Source: a virus
IMG/VR virus record: IMGVR_UViG_3300033153_012186
Coordinates: 1 to 21,452 of that record
Strand: one strand, 5' to 3'
DNA length: 21,452 nucleotides
The notes beneath the pieces are model-generated. The model did no database searches. It saw nothing but the letters and a program-made list of their open reading frames with translations, and was not told the DNA's origin. Position 1 is the first letter of the stretch. Each line of letters opens with the position of its first letter. Made by a program: the position numbers and the translations under genes. Below are positions 16,231 to 20,955 of the stretch, piece after piece.

Positions 16231-16797
16231 CTACGATTTTACAATCCCCAACTGTTCGTCGATGATCTCCTGGATCAGTTTCCGGTCAACACCGGCATCG
16301 GTCAGCCTGGCCTTTGTGTTCTTTGCCGCAGCTTCCGCTTTGGCCTTGATCTGAGTGCGGATGTACTTGTCCGCGTTGATGGCGATGGCGGTGCAGTCAC
16401 GCATGGCGGCGGCGACCATCGTCAGGTCCTTGGGCTTTGGATTCTCCATGTCAGACATCAGTTCGATGGCAAGGGCTGTAATCATCTCGGCGGCGGCCTT
16501 CTGAGTAGCAGATGCCTTCTCATCAGTCAGGTCGGCCATGACATCACGGGTGATCACACCGGCCTGCTTCATGCGAGCGAGCGTCCGCATCCGTCCACCA
16601 TAACGGCCGACGGCGGAGCGAGAGATTCTATGGCCCCCACGACGCAGGTAGTCAACGACATCGTCATAAGTCGGATGCCCGTCTGTTTTGCCGACAAAAT
16701 CGTATGGCCATTCATTGTCAATAAGCATGCGCCTGATCGTTGCCAGGACATCGTCAGGCAGTTGATCGATACTCGAATGTGTGCGTCGTTTGCTCAT
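16231..16797 (-). CDS. Terminase small subunit (Mu gp27-like, DUF3486)
   Basis: 188-aa DNA-recognition subunit. SSIDQLPDDVLATIRRMLID near the N-terminus, YDDVVDYLRRGGHRISRSAVGRYGGRMR (about 44-71, a helix-turn-helix whose ISRSAVGRY helix is diagnostic for DUF3486) and a long helical C-terminus match the family. It should bind the packaging start site and recruit the gp28-like motor encoded next. Start ATG 16797 has no Shine-Dalgarno; instead the phased TTAA repeats run right up to it (16800-16847), which may mean that the protein binds and regulates its own gene. Confidence 0.87.
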   Translation of the reverse strand: MSKRRTHSSIDQLPDDVLATIRRMLIDNEWPYDFVGKTDGHPTYDDVVDYLRRGGHRISRSAVGRYGGRMRTLARMKQAGVITRDVMADLTDEKASATQKAAAEMITALAIELMSDMENPKPKDLTMVAAAMRDCTAIAINADKYIRTQIKAKAEAAAKNTKARLTDAGVDRKLIQEIIDEQLGIVKS

Positions 16798-16799
16798 AT

Positions 16800-16847
16800 T
16801 TAACTGCCGGTTAATTGCCCGTTAAAGTTGGTTAATACGCCGGTTAA
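16800..16847 (-). repeat. Five helically phased TTAA(C) boxes upstream of the small terminase gene
   Basis: TTAA occurs at 16800, 16811, 16822, 16832 and 16844, i.e. every 10-12 bp. Most copies sit in a longer motif, read on the minus strand as (A/T)TTAACSGGC. The cluster fills the gap between the gp26-like stop (16844) and the terminase small subunit start (16797). Candidate packaging (pac-type) or operator site. A three-copy version lies at 351-380. Confidence 0.65.
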
Positions 16848-17146
16848 ATCTCGATCGCCGGGTCGTTAATGATGTCGTCGGCGATCTCCTTGCCGGCGGC
16901 GGTAAGCTTTACGAATCGTTTTTTCAGTGCTAACATCCGGTCCACTTCCTCGTTAGGTGCTTCGAGGTAGCCCTTGGCCTTGAGGTAATAGACATCCTTT
17001 TCCAGCAGGCCAATGTCGTAAGCCGGGATCAATCCCAATACGCAGCGATTGAGCGAGGCCATACGCATCGCGTTTGGATAGGTCATATTCAGGGCGTCGA
17101 GGATTACATTACGAGCCTGCTTTTTGGCGTGCACTTCTTTATCCAT
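16844..17146 (-). CDS. Mu gp26-like winged-helix protein
   Basis: 100-aa protein from ATG 17146 (AGGGAG upstream), overlapping the preceding gene by 8 nt. It has a helix (KKQARNVILDALNM), the helical pair MRMASLNRCVLGLIPAYDIG, then LEKDVYYLKAKGYLE and a wing ending FVKLTAAGKEIADD, i.e. the winged-helix pattern of the small protein lying between gp25 and gp27 in Mu-like phages. Its molecular role is not established in Mu-like phages; a regulatory or packaging accessory role is inferred. Confidence 0.75.
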   Translation of the reverse strand: MDKEVHAKKQARNVILDALNMTYPNAMRMASLNRCVLGLIPAYDIGLLEKDVYYLKAKGYLEAPNEEVDRMLALKKRFVKLTAAGKEIADDIINDPAIEI

Positions 17147-17504
17147 TTGATTCTCCCTGGTTTTTCTTTGCCGCCAAATTGGCCCTGGCGATCTCGCGGG
17201 CGATGTTGCCGGCGATCTCCGGCATCCGCTCAACTACCTTAATGCTTGCAGCAAGTGATGCCATTGATGCGGTGACACGATCAAGCTTGCTGCGGGTGTA
17301 AGTCTCGGACCGGACCCACTGCTCGGCACTGACGAAGTCACGCTGGCACTCGCTCTTGCGGTCGGCAAGCCGCTGCTGGCCATCCTCAAGCCTGACGATA
17401 CGGGCGGCCATCCCCTTTAAGTTAAACAAGATCAGCGACGATACGATCGTCGCGGCCAGGCTAAGCATCACACTCATGATGAGGCCGGTTAACTGTAATT
17501 CCAT
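17139..17504 (-). CDS. Mu gp25-like membrane-anchored coiled-coil protein (DUF2730-like)
   Basis: 121-aa protein with an N-terminal transmembrane helix (residues about 7-28, TGLIMSVMLSLAATIVSSL) followed by a charged helix (RIVRLEDGQQRLADRKSECQ) and a second coiled segment. That shape and the place directly before gp26- and gp27-like genes fit the DUF2730 family. It may act in lysis or membrane-associated assembly. Start ATG 17504 preceded by AAAGGA. Confidence 0.7.
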   Translation of the reverse strand: MELQLTGLIMSVMLSLAATIVSSLILFNLKGMAARIVRLEDGQQRLADRKSECQRDFVSAEQWVRSETYTRSKLDRVTASMASLAASIKVVERMPEIAGNIAREIARANLAAKKNQGESNG

Positions 17505-17550
17505 TCCTTTGCCCTTTCTCTGTTAAACGCGAATCAGGGTTGCCGGGCCC

Positions 17551-18264
17551 TTATGCCGCTTTTGGCGCCTTGATGGCTCTTACCATATTACGCGTACTGA
17601 TCGACTGGGCTTTGCCGAGCGTCTCGCGGAAAACGGCTTTCTCCTGGTCGGTGTAGTTGTCGATAAGGACGTCAACGGATTTGATTACATCGACGAGGGT
17701 GTTCATTGTCTGGACGGTGTTTTTCTTTTCGACCCGCTTGCCGCCGATGACACCGACAATGCCGCTGATAGTGGTCAGGATAAGTCCGCCGATCCAGACG
17801 TACATGTTCCACGGGGGCGGCAGTGCGTCACTGATAGCCATCGCCCCGCTGCCATACGCCGCCGCCTCCTCGGCCAGGCCAACATCACCGGTCAGCGTCG
17901 CATCAAGCTGCCCCTGCCAGGCGCCGACCGCCGCATCCACCCTGGTCTTGTCTTCCATGACCCTGGTCAGTTCCTCATTGGCCTTAGCGACCGAGGCGGC
18001 GATCCGGGCCTGCAGATCACTGGTTACGTTTGGATCGGAAAGCAACTGCTCGGCCCGGGTGAGCTGAGCCTGGATCTGCTCAGCCTTGGTGTCCAGCTTA
18101 GCCGACAGCTCGCTTGCCTGACTGATCCATGTATTGAGCGTGGCCAGACGCTGCTGCGAATTCTCACAACCGCCAACCAGAATAACAAACAAAATGAGGA
18201 GACAAGCCGCGAGGGTGCCCAGTGTGATGCCTGCGGTGTTTTTGCGATGTTCGTTCGTTCTCAT
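17551..18264 (-). CDS. Lipoprotein-like membrane protein in the lysis-gene position
   Basis: 237-aa protein, first gene of the late operon. Residues 11-33 form a hydrophobic signal ending in LVGGC, a lipobox with Cys33 as the lipidation site; a long helical segment (about 38-115, coiled-coil-like) follows; WNMYVWIGGLILTTISGIVGVIGG (152-175) is a second membrane helix; the C-terminal 60 residues are basic and soluble. Mu-like phages carry holin, lysozyme and spanin genes here. A lipid-anchored, coiled-coil, membrane-spanning protein could be spanin-like, but the two membrane anchors do not match known spanins. SD is GGGAGG; it shares a 13-nt ATGACAGGGAGGT leader with 19520-19532. Confidence 0.7.
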   Translation of the reverse strand: MRTNEHRKNTAGITLGTLAACLLILFVILVGGCENSQQRLATLNTWISQASELSAKLDTKAEQIQAQLTRAEQLLSDPNVTSDLQARIAASVAKANEELTRVMEDKTRVDAAVGAWQGQLDATLTGDVGLAEEAAAYGSGAMAISDALPPPWNMYVWIGGLILTTISGIVGVIGGKRVEKKNTVQTMNTLVDVIKSVDVLIDNYTDQEKAVFRETLGKAQSISTRNMVRAIKAPKAA

Positions 18265-18350
18265 AATGACCTCCCTGTCATAATTTTGGCCGCGTCATGC
18301 GGCATTCCAAAACTGGCCCCGGCGACGGTCGCCAGGACAGGAGGCGGGAG
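18265..18350 (-). other. 5' leader of the lipoprotein gene with hairpin
   Basis: Minus-strand leader. TTTTG (18284-18288) pairs with CAAAA (18308-18312), with inner GCCGC (18289-18293) pairing GCGGC (18299-18303). Directly 3' in the transcript is ATGACAGGGAGGT (18269-18281), holding the Shine-Dalgarno. No protein-coding signal. Confidence 0.45.
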
Positions 18351-18405
18351 GTCTGTATATGCAGACGGCCCACCAACTGAGTTCAAACACTCAATCGGCG
18401 GGCCG
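18351..18405 (-). other. Paired hairpins in the late-operon leader
   Basis: GTCTG/CAGAC (18351-18355, 18362-18366) and a longer imperfect stem with CGGCCC (18366-18371) against GGGCCG (18400-18405) continuing through CTGAGT/ACTCA to a TCAAAC loop. There is no T-run, so these look like a structured untranslated leader. Confidence 0.4.
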
Positions 18406-18420
18406 TGAATTGACTCGCTC

Positions 18421-18444
18421 GTGACCCCCATAGCGAGGGGTCAC
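18421..18444 (-). promoter_or_regulatory. Perfect dyad overlapping the late promoter
   Basis: GTGACCCC (18421-18428) and GGGGTCAC (18437-18444) form a perfect 8-bp inverted repeat with an 8-bp gap. It covers the -10 position and spacer of the downstream candidate promoter, as an operator would. Confidence 0.45.
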
Positions 18445-18492
18445 TCATTAATTGTCAAGAGCAGTATCGGCGGGGGGAGGGGGAAAAGTCAA
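18430..18492 (-). promoter_or_regulatory. Two tandem candidate late promoters
   Basis: On the minus strand, TTGACT (18487-18492) is followed after 18 bp by GATACT (18463-18468). A consensus TTGACA (18453-18458) is followed after 17 bp by a weak CGCTAT (18430-18435). Both point into the lipoprotein-packaging-head-tail operon, with no other promoter in the gap. Confidence 0.45.
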
Positions 18493-18532
18493 GAAGAATT
18501 TTAATTTTTTTTATGGGGGGCATGATATTTTT

Positions 18533-18565
18533 AAAAAAAACCAGCGACCATCTCCCGATCGCTGG
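18533..18565 (-). terminator. Rho-independent terminator of the PEP-CTERM gene
   Basis: CCAGCGA (18541-18547) pairs perfectly with TCGCTGG (18559-18565). Read on the minus strand the stem is followed at once by eight Ts (18533-18540). It lies about 87 nt past the PEP-CTERM stop and separates that gene from the late promoters. A weaker second copy of the stem (CCAGC/GCTGG) lies at 18579-18602. Confidence 0.8.
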
Positions 18566-18652
18566 CGTGTATAACAGACCAGCAACCCTACAGGATCGCT
18601 GGGGCTTATATGTTTATTGCAGGGAAACCATTAAAAATCCAGACCTAACACC

Positions 18653-19387
18653 TTATATCATAGCATATTTCCTCCTGCGAAGCAACAATCCGCCAAGACC
18701 AAGCAGACAAAGACTCGCTGGCTCAGGGACAGGTTCAAGGACAATACTTGAGGTGCCGCTGAGGACAAACTCATTATTTAACAGGTCTCCATTGGCCAGT
18801 GTGCCGGTCAGAATGCCAGAATTAGTATGCCCCTCCTCGTTGGCACAGAATTCATCGTAACCAACAGGGTACCCATCAATAGCAAAATCGCTGCCGACAA
18901 AAGTTATTGTTACATCGTCGCCTGAAAACAACAGGCGTCCTACGTATATTTTTTCAGCTATAATACCACCAGAAATAGTTATCTGACTATTTTCATAAGC
19001 CATCAAATCTTTATCTATAGTCCCTCCGAAAATATTTACCTGACTAATATCATAAGCAGTTAAATGCCCTCCTATCGTTCCACTGGAAATACTTATCTGA
19101 CTAAGGCTCCAAGCAGACAAATCACCGTCTATCGAACCGCCGGAAATATTTATTCGGCTATCCTCATAAGCTTTTAAGTCACCACTTATCGACCCATCGG
19201 TTAAGAGATTGACAGTAGTAAACTTGTCAAAAAACTGGTTATTTATTACGCTAACCGGTTCTTCAATGGCCCAGTTGATATCGTGGACCAGGCCGTCACT
19301 GATGAGCAGGGCATAGCTGGTTGTCGGGTTCAGGGCTGCGATCACGAAAAACCCTGCCATTGCAATCGTTAGTGTTGTTTTTCTCAT
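18653..19387 (-). CDS. PEP-CTERM sorted, repeat-containing exported protein (phage moron)
   Basis: 244-aa exported protein. N-terminal signal peptide residues 1-27 (RKTTLTIAMAGFFVIAAL core). The body holds four 19-residue repeats with the core pattern DL.AY..SQI.ISGG.I, probably a short beta-solenoid. The C-terminus VPEPASLCLLGLGG followed by LLLRRRK is a textbook PEP-CTERM signal: PEP motif, hydrophobic helix and basic tail, which is recognised by host exosortase. Start ATG 19387 is preceded by GGGGGAAG; an upstream ATG at 19411 would bury that ribosome site. AT-richer than the phage genes around it and followed by its own terminator, as expected of a moron acquired from a host. It probably modifies the lysogen's surface. 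Confidence 0.9.
   Translation of the reverse strand: MRKTTLTIAMAGFFVIAALNPTTSYALLISDGLVHDINWAIEEPVSVINNQFFDKFTTVNLLTDGSISGDLKAYEDSRINISGGSIDGDLSAWSLSQISISSGTIGGHLTAYDISQVNIFGGTIDKDLMAYENSQITISGGIIAEKIYVGRLLFSGDDVTITFVGSDFAIDGYPVGYDEFCANEEGHTNSGILTGTLANGDLLNNEFVLSGTSSIVLEPVPEPASLCLLGLGGLLLRRRKYAMI
18957..19190 (-). repeat. 57-bp coding repeat in the PEP-CTERM gene
   Basis: Equivalent positions recur at 18970, 19027, 19084 and 19141, exactly 57 bp apart, each with GAAATA followed by TTATCTGACT-like sequence and CATAAGC. They encode the four 19-residue repeats. Because units diverge, this is old duplication kept in frame rather than a recent array. Confidence 0.8.
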
Positions 19388-19420
19388 TTTTCTTCCCCCA
19401 AAAATTTTCAAGTTTTTTTA

Positions 19421-19543
19421 TTGCGTGAATTATTCCCCGCCGTATAATTACTGCCAGTTGCCAGGCTCGACACAAACGAAGGCATGGGGGCCGGAGACCG
19501 GGCCAAGGCAACTGGCTTCATGACAGGGAGGTTTATCGTGTCA
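19421..19543 (+). promoter_or_regulatory. Plus-strand promoter and structured leader
   Basis: A perfect -10 TATAAT (19443-19448) has a weak -35 TTGCGT 16 bp upstream. The transcript would begin just before a perfect 10-bp inverted repeat, GCCAGTTGCC (19453-19462) with GGCAACTGGC (19507-19516), enclosing an inner CCGG-AGA-CCGG hairpin (19491-19501). After the closing stem come ATGACAGGGAGGT (19520-19532, Shine-Dalgarno) and GTG (19538). TGACA (19521-19525) can pair with TGTCA (19539-19543) and trap the ribosome site. Riboswitch-like in layout; no known class matched. Confidence 0.5.
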
Positions 19544-19717
19544 AACCCCATTAAATTCACCACAGTGCCAATCTATGATTACGAATGCCAAACTCTTACT
19601 TTTTCCGAGAAGCTTTGGCTGCGGTTTTTCTTGCTTTCTCAAAGAGATCGCGACGCTCTTGAAGGGAAAGCTGTGCCAGTAGCTTCAACGTCTCGGCGTC
19701 CAAAAGAGCTTTTGTGA
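19538..19717 (+). CDS. Possible small protein read from the structured leader, antisense to the regulator gene
   Basis: 59 codons from GTG 19538, seven nt after an AGGGAGG ribosome site (an in-frame ATG at 19520 also exists). The product begins VSNPIKFTTVPIYDYECQ and has no recognised family. More than half of it overlaps, on the opposite strand, the 3' end of the ribbon-helix-helix gene, which looks the more convincing coding sequence. It may be a real small protein, or the transcript may act only as antisense RNA. Confidence 0.3.
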   Translation: MSNPIKFTTVPIYDYECQTLTFSEKLWLRFFLLSQRDRDALEGKAVPVASTSRRPKELL

Positions 19718-19916
19718 GGTATTCATACATATCTTTGGGTGGGGAAGAAAGCACCTTAGCCTGTATCTCGATAGGAAGGGAAAGCCATACGCGCAATGCC
19801 CCCGTTACAGCATCATTTTGAACCTGTTTACGGCTACCTACTTGGCGTTTTAGGTCTGATTTGACATCAGAATCCACCTCAGCCTGTAAGTTTTTCGCAT
19901 TTTTTCTGTAAGCCAT
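19596..19916 (-). CDS. Ribbon-helix-helix-type DNA-binding regulator (predicted)
   Basis: 106-aa basic protein. Residues 9-46 fit the RHH/Arc-CopG pattern: a short strand (NLQAEVD), helix (VKSDLKRQV), turn (GSR) and second helix (VQNDAVTGALRVWLSL). The C-terminal half is helical (LTKALLDAETLKLLAQLS) with a Lys/Ala tail. No Shine-Dalgarno precedes ATG 19916; the upstream sequence is AT-rich with two dyads (19952-19987), and the gene is divergent to the one at 20046. A self-regulating repressor of the switch region is likely but inferred. Confidence 0.65.
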   Translation of the reverse strand: MAYRKNAKNLQAEVDSDVKSDLKRQVGSRKQVQNDAVTGALRVWLSLPIEIQAKVLSSPPKDMYEYLTKALLDAETLKLLAQLSLQERRDLFEKARKTAAKASRKK

Positions 19917-19951
19917 AAATACAGTATATTACTAAGCTTATGTTGTGCCAC

Positions 19952-19987
19952 TTATATCAATTTATATAAATTACAATGAAATTGTAA
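19952..19987. promoter_or_regulatory. Two dyads in the divergent regulator promoter region
   Basis: TTATAT-N6-ATATAA (19952-19969) is followed immediately by TTACAAT-GAA-ATTGTAA (19971-19987), both perfect. They lie between divergent starts at 19916 and 20046 in AT-rich DNA, and are well placed as operators for the ribbon-helix-helix product or another phage repressor. Confidence 0.6.
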
Positions 19988-19996
19988 TAAAATCCT

Positions 19997-20024
19997 TTGA
20001 CTTTGGCCGATAAGGGTGTAAGGT
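19997..20024 (+). promoter_or_regulatory. Candidate promoter for the small plus-strand gene
   Basis: TTGACT (19997-20002) is followed 16 bp later by TAAGGT (20019-20024), a weak -10. It lies 22 bp ahead of the start at 20046 and right beside the dyads. Confidence 0.35.
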
Positions 20025-20045
20025 TTGATTCAGAAGGGAGCTATT

Positions 20046-20288
20046 ATGGCAAACCGAACAGTGCAACGAAAAGGCGGATGGCATGGTGGGCCGGTGAAGA
20101 ACATAAAGCTAAGCTGGGCCCAGAAGGTGGACCGGCCAACACTGGTCATGCTTAACGCAATCACGCCATACCTGTACCGCGACAACCCACACCAGACTGC
20201 GCGTATGCTGCTGCGGCAAAAGTGCGAGGAGGTGGTGCGCGAGCTCGGTATCGATCTGTCAAACACTCAGTCGGCGATGGCCGGCTGA
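20046..20288 (+). CDS. Small basic protein, possibly DNA-binding
   Basis: 80-aa protein with strong ribosome site AAGGGAG and start ATG 20046. Basic N-terminus (NRTVQRKGGWHGG), then VKNIKLSWAQKVDRPTLVML and two helices (LNAITPYL, HQTARMLLRQKCEEVVRELG). The strand-helix-turn-helix pattern could be ribbon-helix-helix-like. Placed divergently from the regulator at 19596 and followed by a strong terminator, so it forms a single-gene unit. Probably part of the early regulatory block (Ner- or Cro-like role), but no family is recognised. Confidence 0.6.
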   Translation: MANRTVQRKGGWHGGPVKNIKLSWAQKVDRPTLVMLNAITPYLYRDNPHQTARMLLRQKCEEVVRELGIDLSNTQSAMAG

Positions 20289-20295
20289 TTAGCCA

Positions 20296-20325
20296 GCCGG
20301 CGGCCATAGCGGGCCGCCGGCTTTT
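20296..20325 (+). terminator. Rho-independent terminator after the small gene
   Basis: GCCGGCGGCC (20296-20305) pairs perfectly with GGCCGCCGGC (20312-20321), 6-nt loop, followed by TTTT (20322-20325). It starts 8 nt after the stop codon at 20288. Confidence 0.85.
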
Positions 20326-20364
20326 AACTGACAAACTGAATTATCAAAGAGCAGGGTAAATGAT

Positions 20365-20820
20365 ATGACCAGGGCGGCGGCAAGAAAAGATAAATCGGCA
20401 GCAATGTTTATCATGGTCGTGATAGGCATCACGATGTTTACAAGCTGCTACCCCGCGCTGGCCCTGCCGAAACCAAATATCGCATCGGTTGTTCTCCTTT
20501 CAAAAAGTCCGGACGGGCGCTTATCCGTGGGCGTCCGTCCGGCACAGCCTCCTCGTTGGAGGCGCCCCCTTACCGGCGGGCGGCTGTGGCTTCTTCAGTT
20601 GCCCGTTGACAGCAATCCTGTCATCCGACAGGCTGACAATAATAACTCTCCCCGGAAAAGGATCTGCGCGGAGTGCACGCCGCGCAGGTCCGTCATTTTT
20701 AGCGGGGGTGACGAGCGAAAATCGTTTTCTTTTTCTTCGCCGCCGGCCCGGGCGGAACAGGGAGCTAATTCCAAACCGTCCGGGCGGCATAGTGTTGAAC
20801 AGCCCGAGGGATCGGGCTGA
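20365..20820 (+). CDS. Doubtful exported protein, or short leader peptide, in the hairpin region
   Basis: Start ATG 20365 lies 9 nt after AGGG, and the first 34 residues look like a signal sequence (AAMFIMVVIGITMFTSCYPA, ending ALA). Beyond residue about 50 the frame is Arg/Pro-rich, overlaps several strong hairpins and shows no protein-like pattern; frames on both strands are open here because of high GC. A genuine short exported peptide at the 5' end is possible; a 151-aa protein is doubtful. Confidence 0.3.
   Translation: MTRAAARKDKSAAMFIMVVIGITMFTSCYPALALPKPNIASVVLLSKSPDGRLSVGVRPAQPPRWRRPLTGGRLWLLQLPVDSNPVIRQADNNNSPRKRICAECTPRRSVIFSGGDERKSFSFSSPPARAEQGANSKPSGRHSVEQPEGSG
20505..20542 (-). 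terminator. Minus-strand terminator-like hairpin
   Basis: CCGGACGGGCGC (20509-20520) pairs with GCGTCCGTCCGG (20531-20542), 12 bp with one G-T. On the minus strand it is followed by ACTTTTTG. This implies a minus-strand transcript ending here, although no convincing gene was found for it. Confidence 0.55.
20547..20819. other. Cluster of strong hairpins without a clear gene
   Basis: In order: GCCTCC/GGAGGC (20547-20563); CCTGTC/GACAGG (20617-20632); a 12-bp stem around GTGCAC (20660-20691), followed on the plus strand by GTCATTTTT and hence possibly a terminator; a 13-bp stem with one bulge (20742-20788); and CAGCCCGA/TCGGGCTG with a GGGA loop (20800-20819). Density is far above that of the rest of the window. 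Confidence 0.6.
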
Positions 20821-20834
20821 GTAACCATAGCTGT

Positions 20835-20918
20835 GGACCGTTCGGCCGGTCCGTGAGCAAAGCCTTGCCGGCTACCAGGCGGAGGGAGCCGCCGGTGCCA
20901 ACGCCGGCCCGGCCGAAC
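20835..20918 (+). ncRNA. Candidate structured RNA/leader before the CII-like gene
   Basis: GTTCGGCCGG (20840-20849) pairs perfectly with CCGGCCGAAC (20909-20918). Inside, GCCGGC (20867-20872) pairs with GCCGGC (20903-20908), and within that ACC(A)GGCGG pairs with CCGCCGGT around an AGGGAG loop. A competing stem, GGACCG/CGGTCC (20835-20852), would break the outer helix. It sits 37 nt upstream of the CII-like start, so it may control that gene. No known RNA family was recognised. Confidence 0.45.
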
Positions 20919-20955
20919 ATTGTTGTGTCAGGTAACATGGATGGAGACGTAAGGT

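Noticed and set aside
18957-19190. 57-bp periodic repeat as a CRISPR array
   Set aside because: Units are contiguous, diverged and in frame, encoding 19-aa protein repeats; there are no constant repeats with unique spacers.
19453-19516. SAH riboswitch, suggested by GCCAGGCTCG
   Set aside because: The conserved partner block that should precede it is absent, and the downstream gene has no link to SAH.
20521-20828. Minus-strand ORFs in the hairpin region as genes
   Set aside because: Products are Arg/Pro-rich without protein-like pattern, lack good ribosome sites, and mirror GC-rich stems; open frames here are expected by composition.
20835-20920. SAM-type riboswitch, suggested by GGAGGGA and GGTGCCAAC
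   Set aside because: The kink-turn sequence and the conserved core order of SAM-I/IV are missing, and the neighbouring gene is a phage regulator, not methionine metabolism.
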